DNA of 64,000 nt from Ophioceras dolichostomum (lineage: Eukaryota; Ascomycota; Sordariomycetes; Magnaporthales; Ophioceraceae). The first letter of the stretch is position 1. Every line of letters starts with the position of its first letter. The stretch lies in assembly GCA_003049485.1 (NCBI GenBank), contig PYST01000158.1, positions 1 to 64,000 of the forward strand, in the 5' to 3' direction. The position numbers and the translations under genes were made by a program. Shown here one piece after another: positions 45,579 to 55,736 of the stretch. The notes below the pieces were generated by a model. It saw only the letters and a list, made by a program, of their open reading frames with translations. It did not search any database and was not told where the DNA came from.

Positions 45579-47534
45579 TCACCAGCTCTCCCACACCCAC
45601 CCAGGAATGACAGTCCTCATGATCGCCCAGTGACCCAAGGCGCTCTTCTCGTGCCACTTGACCAGTTTCTCCGTCGAGTTGCGCGCCAGGATGCTTTCCT
45701 CGTCCGAGAGGAAGTCAGACGGGAGCACCTCGTTCCTCGGCTTGAGGAACTGCACGCGCGACATGCTGTTGAGCAGGTCGCGGTCCGAGGGCTCCCGGAA
45801 CGTGACCTTGCGCTTGGACTTGCGGCAGAAGATCACCATGTTGGTGAAGTCCCGCCCTTCCTCAGCGACCGCCGTCTCGTTGCGCGGGTGCTCCCGGAAG
45901 ACGCGGCAGGACGGGAAGACCTTGTTGATGGTGTTCATGACGATTTTGGGCGGAGGTAGGGTGAAGTCACCAGCGTAGTTCTGGGGAGCAGAGAGGTCAG
46001 GTTTAGAAATTGCCAGGAAAGAAGCCACCAGAAGCCACCAACGGAGGAGAGAAAAGAAGGACAGAAAGACTCACGATCGCAATAATGCCCTTTGGTGCCA
46101 AAAGCGTGTGCAGGTCCTGGAGGAACTCCAGGGTAAAGAGGTCAATGGGCTCGGCACCGCCTGTGAACACGTCGTTGACGATGTAGTCAAATCGTTCCTT
46201 TGAGGTGTTAACCAGCCTAGCTGCATAGGCGACCGCGTCCTCGATGACGGGGGTATGGTTTGGCGGCATGTTGAAATGCTGCACGGCGAAGTCGTACACC
46301 ACGGGGTCTATTTCAACCACTGTGGTGTCGACGCCATGGGCGATGAGGGCAGCAGGGGTTGTCCCAATGCCCATGCCACTGTGGAAACCGGGAAGTCAGA
46401 TACATCCCGAAAAGTACATAGCTAATGAATACGAGAAATCAGGGGCTTAGCTTACACGACAAGTGCCTTCGCCTCGCTGTCAGGGACACGGTCGTGGACC
46501 TCGACCAGCCTCACAGCCTCCAGCATGGCAAACACCCCGTAAACGGGTTCAGACACGATGTTGCGCTGGAACCTCACCCATTCGCCGCCGAGCAGGCTGT
46601 GGTCGCACCTCATTACGCGGAAGCCAAGATCGACATTCTCAACAACGGAGATGTAGCCCGTGAGGGACTCCTTCCTAGCGAGGATGGTCCAGTTCTGCGC
46701 CTGCATCGTGCTGTTGAGCCGATCCAGAGCGTAGGGCGTCATGATGTGCGGGTTCAGGAGCGCCGTGTGCAGCACCGCCGGCAGCGCGAACAGGAGCAGC
46801 TTCGAAGGGGCCAGCAGCGCGTACGCGGCTCCGAGGGCCAGCTCCATCGCCACGCGGGTGAAGACGAGCGACTCGCCGATCCGCCGCTCGATGTACTGCT
46901 TCGATAAGTGCTCGGCGACCCGGTAGAAGGTGTACGACCCCAGCCCGGGCATCGAGTCGCCCAGCCACCGGGGCAGGCCGCTGAAGTCGGCGTTGTCCAG
47001 GCAGGTAGCAGTGCAAGCTACCGAGCCGACCATCAGGGGGAACAGGGTCAGGGCCTCGGTGACGACGGGACCCCACCAGCCCGTGAAGAGTTCGCTGTAC
47101 CTGAACAGGAGGAACTGAGCCGCTGGGATGGACAGGGCGATGATGGGCAGGAGGTGTGCCGTCTTAACCGTGCGCGGGAGAGCCCGTGCCAGCACGAGGT
47201 TCGTGGACCAACCAGTGAAGCAGGCGGCCATGACCAGCTTGTCGTGCCACCTCGCCGACGGAATGGAGCCGTACACGGGCGACAGCGCCAGCTGCGAGAC
47301 GTTCGCGTACAAGGCGGCGAGCGTTAGGAGCACCAGAGGCTTCAGGTAGGTCTCGGCCTGCTCGATGGCGCCCTTCGTCCATGTTTCCTCCTTGGCTTTG
47401 GCCGCCAGCGCCTTGAGCTCTTTCTCAAAACTCTCGGGTGTGAACGACGAGTTTGGGTCGATGAAAGGACTCTCTGTCGCCTTCTCCTTTCCCTTCCCCT
47501 TCTCTTTTTGACTTGCTTGCTTCTTCGGCGCCAT
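45579..47534 (-). CDS. Spermidine/spermine synthase-like methyltransferase-fold protein with N-terminal membrane domain
   Basis: Three exons: 46456-47534, 46075-46378 and 45579-45980; introns 46379-46455 and 45981-46074 keep phase; 594 residues. After a Lys/Glu-rich start (MAPKKQASQKEKGKGKEKAT) several hydrophobic segments follow at residues about 65-270 (LVLLTLAALYANVSQLAL, LLPIIALSIPAAQFLLF, LFPLMVGSVACTATCL, ALLAPSKLLLFALPAVL), interspersed with Arg-rich loops. The C-terminal half is a Rossmann methyltransferase core of the polyamine-synthase superfamily: SVVENVDLGFRVMRCDHSLL, then VGMGIGTTPAALIAHGVDTT with VVEIDP (the glycine-rich SAM site and ribose-binding acid), DAVAYAARL and FDYIVNDVFTGG. 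True spermidine synthases are soluble and carry a catalytic Asp context (VDSSDP-like) not seen here, so polyamine synthesis is doubtful. A membrane-bound methyl- or aminopropyl-transferase-like role is inferred. It is divergent from the Opi3 gene. Confidence 0.72.
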
Positions 47535-48291
47535 ACCTGATGAGAGTCCCGATTAATTAACCTCTCGCGGGATATCTATCACCAGGATTGTTTCTCCCCA
47601 ATGCTGGAAACGAAGCTGGCCCAGATAGGGACTCAACAACCAACAACCCTGGGACAAAGAACCAAGGAGATCACCGAGAACCTATGCTATACTCGAAAAC
47701 TTCAAGGATGCATATTCAAACAACAAAGGTCGTTCGTTGAGAATGACTAAGAACAACGAGCGTAACACAAAACGAGGCTCAACAGCCAGCTGTTGGATCT
47801 GAGATGAAAAGCTCAATAGGATGAAGTGAAGCAATCTGTTCTCATGATCCAATTGGCTCAATCGTTCTGGTTCACGACAAACGTTTCGAGTCGCCGCCTC
47901 CTGTGCCGCTGCGACGCTACGCCCCGCTGCCAGCCCACCAGAGGCTTCCCTGAAGCCCCAAAGCTTGCCCTGAAGCATGCTCGGTACAGTGGGAACCACA
48001 CCACACCCCGCTCATCGCTCCAGCTATGGACTGCCATTGATGTGAGCCTCCGGGGTCGGAATGAGCAGGCGGCGTCTGGTGGGTTCAATTTCGTCACCGC
48101 GCAACAATTCTCAGACACACAGTTTGCCCCAACGTTTTTCACATGCGAAATATTTCATCCCACCCTGCACGAATTTTAGTGAGTAACTGCTACCCTACGC
48201 TTGCACACCATCTTTGCTTCACGTCTTTTGGTTGACAGCGCTCTGGCCAGTATCAGAAACAGAGCAAAAGCCTGTTGTACCGTTATTCGCA
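47535..48291. promoter_or_regulatory. Divergent promoter region, synthase-like gene and Opi3 gene
   Basis: A 757-bp interval between two divergent start codons. It has no convincing open frame, TATA box or repeat. Confidence 0.45.
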
Positions 48292-49310
48292 ATGGCGTCC
48301 ATTCCCCCTCTCAGTGACTTGGTCGACTTCAGTCAAAAGAGCTTGTTGAGTACGTGTGGGGGAGCTTCCTGGCAGGGGTTGTGGATGGGAGTGAGAAGTT
48401 GACCTGAAGAAAACACTCTCTCTAGTATCGGCCTGCTCTATCGCCTTCAACCCAACTTTCTGGAAGTAAGATACCACCTAGCAAGCTTTTTTATGGTTTA
48501 ATCAACCCTATCCAGTCCATAAACCGCAAGACGCTGACAGAAAGCTGCGAACTCGGATCAGCATTATCGCGAGACAAGGTAGGTAGAAGAATCCTCGTCC
48601 GACGATGACCGAGCTCAAAGCTCAGTCCTCTCCCCTCCAAGGGCCCCCGCACACACGCGCACACTCGATACCCCTATCCCGGAAGCAGTGTGGCCCCAGC
48701 CCGACCTATCCGACGGCTGCTGCCCTGACAAACGAGAACGATCGACTGGACTGACGCATCATCGGCCTTTGGCGACATAGAGTACCACAACAAGATCCTG
48801 ACGCGCCTCTTCGGCGGCCGGTCCCAGACGGCGTGCTACTTCCTCGCGGCGACCATCTTCGGCATCGGCCTCGTGCGGGACTTCCTCTACGAGCGCGCGC
48901 TGCGCCACCAGCCGACGTACCCCTTACTCGACACCGACGCGGCCACCTACGCGGGCCTCGCCCTCCTCGCGTTCGGAAACGTGCTGGTGATCTCGTCGAC
49001 CTGGGCCCTGGGCATCACGGGCACGTTCCTCGGCGACTACTTCGGCATCCTGATGGACGAGATGGTGACGGGCTTCCCCTTCAACATCACCGACGCGCCC
49101 ATGTACTACGGCAGCACCATGAGCTTCGTCGGGTCCGCGCTGTTCCTGGGCAAGCCCGCAGGCCTGCTGCTGTCGGCCTGGGTCCTGCTCGTGTACCTGG
49201 TCGCGCTGCGGTTCGAGAACTCGTTTACCGTCGGTATCTATGCCAAGAGGGACCGGGAGCGGGCTGCTGCTGTTGCTGCTGGTAAGATCGAGGGGAAGAA
49301 GCGGCGGTGA
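48292..49310 (+). CDS. opi3: Phosphatidyl-N-methylethanolamine N-methyltransferase (phospholipid methyltransferase, Opi3)
   Basis: The product catalyses the last methylations from phosphatidyl-monomethylethanolamine to phosphatidylcholine in the ER membrane, using SAM. Four exons: 48292-48349, 48426-48465, 48562-48578 (only 17 nt) and 48781-49310; 214 residues, close to the yeast protein. Joined in phase they read SLLISACSIAFNPTFWN, IIARQEYHNKILTRLFGG and TACYFLAATIFGIGLVRDFL. The core TWALGITGTFLGDYFGILMD, GFPFNITDAPMYYGSTMSFV and the C-terminal ALRFENSFTVGIYAKR are characteristic of the PEMT/Opi3 family, including the Glu preceding the xFT motif that helps bind SAM. Four hydrophobic spans are visible. 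The C-terminus is basic (GKKRR). Donors are GTACGT, GTAAGA and GTAGGT; acceptors are CTAG, TCAG and ATAG. The gene is divergent from the spermidine-synthase-like gene. Confidence 0.88.
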
Positions 49311-50769
49311 TGGAAAGAAAGAAGGAGAGAAGCTCGTTGGGGACCAGAATACGAGAGACACTGTGGCATCACTCTCGTTCGAGCTCGAAAGAGGCTGGTT
49401 TCAACGACGAGCGGTGACTAGGTCCTTTTTACCAGGTACTTACTACCTACCTACCTGGGTAGCTACACTGCTCGGTGGTGGTGTGGTGGGGCAACTGGGA
49501 GGAAGCCGATTGCTTGGGAGGTGCAGTATTCGGTGCGAGAGATAGCCGGACACATTTCAGCGGAGGAAGGAGGAGGATGGTGCATACCATGGAAGGGGGG
49601 AGGCGAGCACATGATCTTTCTTACACATTGGTCGACGGGATCGTGATCTAAAAATACAGGGGCGGTCAGCCTCAACGCCGGCGTTCTTTCGGGAGTTCTA
49701 AAAATCTGTATGTACATTGCCAGCCAGCGTTCATCATGCGTACTAGATGTATAGATCTACTGCTGCAGCACACAGCAGCAAAAACCAATACTAATGAAGA
49801 AGAAGGGGCGGATGCGAGATGCGGAGAGCGATGTCAGTCGGAGAACGACTCCGACGACAAGGGTCGGAGTGGCTGGCCGCTTGCATTCTCGTCGTCCAAA
49901 AAACCATCCGGCATTCAACTTGCCATCCAAAATCAACTTGCCATCTGGCCATCTTGCCATTCGACCATTTTGACCCGAATTTCCCGTATTCCGTTGTGGG
50001 GACCAACGCTGCCTGTCGGGGATGGACGCTGGGGATGGGGGAGGGGATGGCCGGAACCGGCTGAGCGAACCCCGCCTCTCTCGGTGGCCTTCCGCCGGAA
50101 CTATTGGTTTCCGGTGCCTGCAGCATCGCACAAAGTTTACACATGTATGTCTGGGCATGTAGGTGACGGAATGTCGCTGCAACCTTGGAAGCAGGTGGCA
50201 ACGACGAGGGCCTGTCGTATCGTCCGTCTGTCTTTTCGAAGGGCGCTGCTGAGGCTATTATCTTACTGGAGACACGGGACACCTGACATGATTCCGATGG
50301 AGACCGCTCCGCGGGCGGGAACTTACGGAAGAGCTAGCCTAGGGTAGGTCGGTGAGGTGAGGGGGACTGACTGGTCGTCAGGAAAAAAAAAAGATCAACA
50401 CACGAGCTTCTACTTTCGTGCAGTTTTCCGCTCTTTTAAGGGGGCTCTACTCAAGTCATACCGCCGGTTCTTACATAGAATAGACTTCTGTATAACAACC
50501 TGTTAGTTGCCCCTCACTGTTGATCCCTCAAGGCCAGCCGGTTAGCTCAACGGCGGTCTCAGAGAGACAGGTCCGGTGGATTTTGTCCCTCCATCACTTT
50601 ACAAAGAGAATCCTTTATTTGCAAACTTCGAAATACTTTGAAAGCCTTCAATTGCGTTTTATAAGAATCAATCCCCATAGACGCCAAGAGGGAGCCAAGC
50701 AGGCTAAGAACTAAGCATCTTATACCACCTCTCTATAACCTCGTCTCAAAACAACCACGTACCTACACG
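49311..50769. other. Intergenic, Opi3 3' UTR and NRAMP promoter
   Basis: Contains a TACC microsatellite near 49440-49460 and a minus-strand near-repeat of GCCAT/TTGCCATC at 49900-49965 (five GCCATxx units). Open frames of up to 203 codons (49736-50347) overlap on both strands and are not protein-like. No RNA gene is seen. Confidence 0.45.
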
Positions 50770-51352
50770 ATGAACAGACCCTCCCGCACCGACGAACCCG
50801 TCCAGGGGGACGGCTACAACCAGAGCCCGAACCCGCTCTCCAACGACCTGACCACGAACCAGGACCTCAACGGCCTCGCCAACGTGCGTGAGCTGCGAGG
50901 CAGCGGCCAGGGCCTGTCGATGCAGAGCTCGGGGGATCAGGGCGAAGGTGGTGGTGGGGTCGGAGCTGGAGCTGACGCCGTCACCGCCGCTGATGCCGGT
51001 GCCGGTGCCGGTGGCGGCGGCCTGGACATCGGGCCCGCAAAGGCCAATCAGCAGCTGCAGCAGCAGAAGCAGCCCGAGCTGATTGGCCTGACGACCTCCG
51101 GCGGGAAGGAGGTCTTTGAGGAGGCGACGACGAAGACGACGGCCGCTCATGCAGGTGCAGGTACGGCGCTGGGGTCTGCTGGCTCGTCGCCGTCGCTGGC
51201 GCTTGGCGTCGAGGACGGAGGAGGAGGAAACGACCCGGACCCGAGCGGGGGTCGTGGCGGGGTCTCCCTCCGTCGGCGCCTCCAGAAAGCCTTTGTGAAC
51301 TTTGGCAAGTTCGTCGGGCCGGGCTTTCTGATCGCTGTTGCGTATAGTGAGT

Positions 51353-51391
<39 letters not shown>

Positions 51392-53344
51392 CGTGACATC
51401 TCCCTCTCTAGGTAGCATGGACATGGTATAGGGTCTATGCCACCCGCCTAACTATTTGTCTATTCAATATGGTACGCTGGTCTCTCTGCTGACACCCCCC
51501 TAAAAAAAAAGTCGATCCCGGTAACTACGCAACCGACATCGCCGCCGGGGCCTCCTACCGCTTCCAGCTGCTCTTCATCGTCCTGCTGAGCAACCTGTTC
51601 GCCATCTTCCTGCAGAGCCTGGCCATCAAGCTGGGCACCGTCAGCGGGCTCAACCTGGCCGAGGCCTGCCGGGCCTTCCTCCCGCGATGGCTCAACTACT
51701 TCCTGTACGCCATGGCTGAGATCGCCATCATCGCGACCGACATCGCCGAGGTTATTGGTACTGCCATCGCGCTGAACCTGCTCATCCCGCAGCTGCCGCT
51801 GGTGGCGGGCTGCGCGATCTCCATCGTCGACGTGATGATCATCCTGGTGTTCTACAACCCGGGCGGATCCATGAGGGGCCTGCGCGCGTTCGAGTTCTTC
51901 GTCATGATGCTCGTACTGGGCGTCGTCGTGTGCTTCTGCATACAGCTGTCGCTCATCAAGGAGACGCCCGTGGGCGAGATTTTCAGGGGTTATTTGCCGT
52001 CTGAGGCTATTGTTGAGCAGCAGGGGTGAGTGGAGATACGACATGATACGATACGACAACCTCTCATGAGAACCCCTTTTACATGCGTAGAACGTCCTTT
52101 AGTCTTTCCATTGTACTGTCGACGCTGATACTGAACCTTTCTTTTGCCCCTTTTAGACTATACCAAGCATGCGGCATCCTCGGCGCGACCGTCATGCCAC
52201 ACAGCCTCTACCTCGGCTCCGGCATCGTCCAGTCCCGCCTGCGCGACTACGACTCCAAACGCGGCCTCCTGCCCCCCCTGCCCGAGTCGGCCGCCTCGTC
52301 GGTCGTCGGCGGCGGCGACTGGCTCGACAAGGTGACCTACGTGCCGTCGCTGCGCGCTGTGAAGCACAGCCTCAAGTACTCGATCGCCGAGCTCGCCACC
52401 GCGCTCTTCACGTTCGCCCTGTTCGTCAACTCGGCCATCCTGATCGTGGCGGGCGCGTCGCTTTACGGCGGTGCCGGCGGAGATGAGGAAGTGATGGACT
52501 CGGACATCTTCGGCATCCACGACCTGCTCTCGCGCAGCATCTCGCCCGCGGCCGGCACGGTGTTCGCGCTGGCCCTGCTGCTCTCGGGCGTCAGCGCGGG
52601 GATTGTGTGCACGATCGCGGGCCAGATGGTTAGTGAAGGTGCCTTGCGCTGGAGGCTGACGCCGTGGCTGAGGAGGCTGGTCACGAGGGCGATCAGCATC
52701 ACGCCGAGCATCATCATTGCGGGCGCCGTGGGCAGGAAGGGGCTGGACGCCGCGCTGCAGGGCTCGCAGGTCGCGCTCAGCGTCGTGCTGCCGTTCGTGA
52801 GCGCGCCGCTCATCATCTTCACGTCGCTTGATAGGTTCATGACGGTGCGGACGACGGGCGGTGCGAGGCTTTACCTCTCTGATGACAAGCCATTTTCCTC
52901 CTCTTCGGCTTCGGGGATGGGCATTGGCATTGGGGGTGTGGTCATGGCTGCTGACGAGTCGGGTCATCAACAGCAGCAGCATACGGAGCAGCAGCATACG
53001 GAGCAGCAGCATACGGAGCAGCAGCATACGGAGCAGCAGCATACGGAGCAGCAGCATACGGAGCAGCAGACGGAACAGACGGAACAGACGGAACAGACGG
53101 AGCAGACAGGTCAGCTTCGGCNACAGGTCAGCTTCGGCACCGCCGTCGGCCCTTTCGCCTTCGTTTCTGGCTCGGGCGGGCTTCGGGCGGTGCTCGTGGG
53201 CCGCGGGCCGCCGAGGAGGGAGAGCACGGCGGCGTGGTCAAGATGGCGAACCCTTGGTGGGTGGCTTTGCTTGCGGGGGTCATCTGGCTCATCATCGCCA
53301 TTATGAACGTGGCGAACCTCGTCCTCCTGGGCTTGGGCCGCTGA
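50770..53344 (+). CDS. NRAMP-family divalent metal transporter (Smf type), C-terminus broken by a sequence scar
   Basis: Proton-coupled Mn2+/Fe2+ importer. Exons are 50770-51346, 51512-52025 and 52157-53344. The first ~180 residues are Gly/Ala-rich and variable. The transport core begins FVNFGKFVGPGFLIAVAY and, across intron 1, reads IDPGNYATDIAAGASYRFQL, the TM1 DPGN metal site. The TM6 partner motif GATVMPHSLYLGSG follows intron 2. Eleven hydrophobic segments precede a Gln/His/Thr/Glu repeat loop. The final helix, NPWWVALLAGVIWLIIAI followed by MNVANLVLLGLGR-stop (53342-53344), is in another frame than the repeat. A 16-nt sequence repeated on either side of an N (53106-53138) is the likely cause. 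If the copies are one overlap, the length becomes 2,262 nt (753 residues) and the frame is intact. Plasma or endosomal membrane location is inferred. Confidence 0.85.
51353..51390. repeat. CTGC tetranucleotide microsatellite in NRAMP intron 1
   Basis: Nine to ten tandem CTGC units begin 6 nt after the intron donor (intron 51347-51511). Confidence 0.9.
52974..53105 (+). repeat. In-frame 15-bp (x6) and 9-bp (x4) tandem repeats in the NRAMP gene
   Basis: Six perfect copies of CAGCAGCATACGGAG (52974-53063) encode QQHTE. After a CAGCAG spacer, four copies of ACGGAACAG, the last with one change, encode TEQ (53070-53105). Both unit lengths are multiples of three. Confidence 0.92.
53106..53138. other. 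Duplicated 16-mer flanking the single N: probable unmerged assembly overlap
   Basis: ACAGGTCAGCTTCGGC occurs at 53106-53121 and again at 53123-53138, separated only by the N at 53122. Collapsing the 17-nt offset moves the upstream reading frame onto the frame of the last transmembrane helix. Confidence 0.75.
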
Positions 53345-55736
53345 AAATGTGAGCCCGGTGCGGCGTGGCGAGGGGATTTGGGCGGGTAGGTGGCTCTGAT
53401 GGCTTGCTGGCGCCTGGGGAGAACCGGATGAGTACCTATGTGGTTGTGGCCGAGTGGCGATGTTGGACGCGGGCCACAGGGGGTGAGGTCCTAGATCTTT
53501 CATTGGGATTCACGCTGATATGTTGTTCTGATCCTGTTCATGTCTTTCGCTCAGCTTGGTTTACCGTCTGCCCTTGGCTTTTGTCTGTCTCTCTATTTTC
53601 CCACACTCTCTGTTGTTTGATCGTTGCTCTCACTCTCATTCAAGCTACCAATCCTAAATACAACGCTCGTTTTGCCAGTCTTTATCTACTAGAGTCTCGA
53701 AAGGGTTCAAGGGTTCCCGTCTGGCCGTCAGACCTCGTCCGTCACAACTCTTGGCGGTGCCCACACTTCCCGTCAGGATGAGCTCAGTGACGACTTGGCT
53801 GGCTGGTGAGCTGAAGAACAATAAATGGTTCCCTGCAAGTTGAGACGCGAACCCGGTCAAAGCTGCCCTTCGATAGATGAAAGGAGGTTGTTGGTCTGGT
53901 CCGTCACGGTGACGAACCCCAAACTGTCGATGAGAGGCCCAAGCGTGTGGGTGAGGAAGTTGGTTGATACGAAAGGTACCGGAACCCCCTGCCGGTTACT
54001 AGGGCTGGGGCTCTCAAAGCTTGGGTCACAATTCCGTCCTGCAGGAGGATGTAGCCACATGATCTGAGCAACTAGCTCATAGGTTGAGCTTGTTCGCATT
54101 TCATAAAGACCTATCTGTGAATCAGTAGTTCGCGATGAAGAGGCACAGTTCAGTATTCGTCACTTTCATTAGGGTTGAGGATGAGGCCACCTCCAACTTA
54201 ATTGGGAGGAATGCGGGGTCGGCCCAGCGTGGGAGGGTGGATACCTACTCTCTGACAACGCTCGTCCCGGCGACTTATCATCAACGGGAGGACCACCTCT
54301 TTGGCATTGTCCATCCGGAAGCGATACCGGCTCGTAAATGGATCAATTGGTGCTCTAACCCTTCCCGACGTACTCCAGTGTTCACCAATTTTGTTGGGGG
54401 ATGCAAGGGAGATAAAGGTTGAGCGAAAGTAACGGGTGAGAGAGGGAGCGGTGAGCAGGATGATCCCTGGTCTTGAAGCAGGCTTGCAGGCGGGGTTGTC
54501 TATCCCCATCGTATTTCCCTTTGGTTTCGTCCTGTAAATATTGCCCGATCACCAAATGCTCAGGCGAGAAGATGCTTCTGGTGAACTTTCGCCGGAGCAC
54601 ATGCAGGCTCGTTGCACGTGTTTGCGAACGGCAGTTGACAACGCCAAGTCCACATTTGCTCTGTCACGAGCCTGGATCCAAAAAGCAATCAGCCTCCCCA
54701 GGCCCTGATCACTGCTGCTTTGCGACCATTTCCCTGCAGGTACCCTTCACATGTTACTGGACATCCCTGCATCAAAGATAAGGTGAAGCATACTAGTGCA
54801 TTCCATTGTTTGACGCGTTTGCTCCAAGGTAGTAGGTAACTTTGGAGTGAAGGTTCCTTGCCACTTTCCTCAGCTTCACCTGAGCAGGCGCCCGTGTTTG
54901 CCCGTTTTGCCCGTCACTTTTGGTAAGGTATGGTCGCACTTCATGCCGGAGGCCCTCCACCATGCCACCGCTACTTTGCCAGGCCAACTGGTTTTTCTCT
55001 CCCTCATGAATCAGTTCACAACTCACCCTCTGCTCTTTCACTGCTCGCCGTTCGCCTCTTCACTAAAACCAGACGACCCGCTTCTTTATCGTCTGAATTC
55101 TGGTTCTGAATTGTGAATGTCAGTCGGCCCACCTGTCAAGCCAGTTCCGTCCTCAGGCGCACGACTTGTTCCACAAAGTGGGAAATATCCGTTGCCCCAG
55201 CCTCACACGTCACGGAGTCCCACCCTCTCTCATCAGCCGCTCCTGCCTTCTCCCAACCCTATCCTATATTCTCTTTGACGACCGCATTCTTTGCTCCGAC
55301 GACGACTGGCGGCTTCGTTTTTGTCATTTCGTGCCCTTTGTCTGCCCAGTCCAAGGCTCAAAGCAAGTCTTGCTAGCCCAGGTGCAAACAAAAGCCGAGT
55401 GTGCGTTTGTCCTCTCCCAAAGTCAATTGCTTGATTCTGAGCATCTCTTCTTCCCCGAGCGGCCTCATACTTCTATAAAATCCGCCTTGCTCTTCCCACC
55501 CGACCTGCTATCAATCCAAGATCCCCCCCCCCCTTCTGCTTGGAGGCATCTCATCCTCATCTCGCACCTTCCCTCCCGATCCAACTTACTCATCCACCTA
55601 GCTAATCCTTACCCCGCTAGTATATCTCCACTCGTCCTGTCCACCGGTCCGTCCCGTTGGTTCCTAACTGGGGCCGAACCTTACCCTTCCGTCCGCTCTT
55701 TCCCATCTTGGCTGTTCAGATTCGCCTCAAGCTATA
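53345..55736. other. Long intergenic region upstream of the Argonaute gene
   Basis: 2.4 kb. The first 300 nt should be the NRAMP 3' UTR. Minus-strand frames at 53857-54099 and 54198-54509 have somewhat protein-like composition but no recognised family and no splice that extends them. The right part is pyrimidine-rich leader with a run of about 12 C near 55525. An open frame from 55166 overlaps the Argonaute start codon in another frame. Confidence 0.45.
55474..55480 (+). promoter_or_regulatory. TATA-box candidate for the Argonaute gene
   Basis: TATAAAA lies 257 nt before the ATG at 55737, followed by a CT-rich leader. Confidence 0.35.

Noticed and set aside
52974..53105. Regular repeats that could suggest a CRISPR-like array
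   Set aside because: The units are contiguous without spacers, encode an in-frame peptide repeat, and lie in a eukaryotic gene.
50770..53344. NRAMP gene as a true pseudogene
   Set aside because: The only defect is at the N with a duplicated 16-mer, and collapsing it restores the whole frame. All other motifs and splice sites are intact.
53857..54509. Two minus-strand frames (80 and 103 codons) upstream of the Argonaute gene
   Set aside because: They cannot be joined by a phased intron and match no family I know, so chance frames are the simpler reading.
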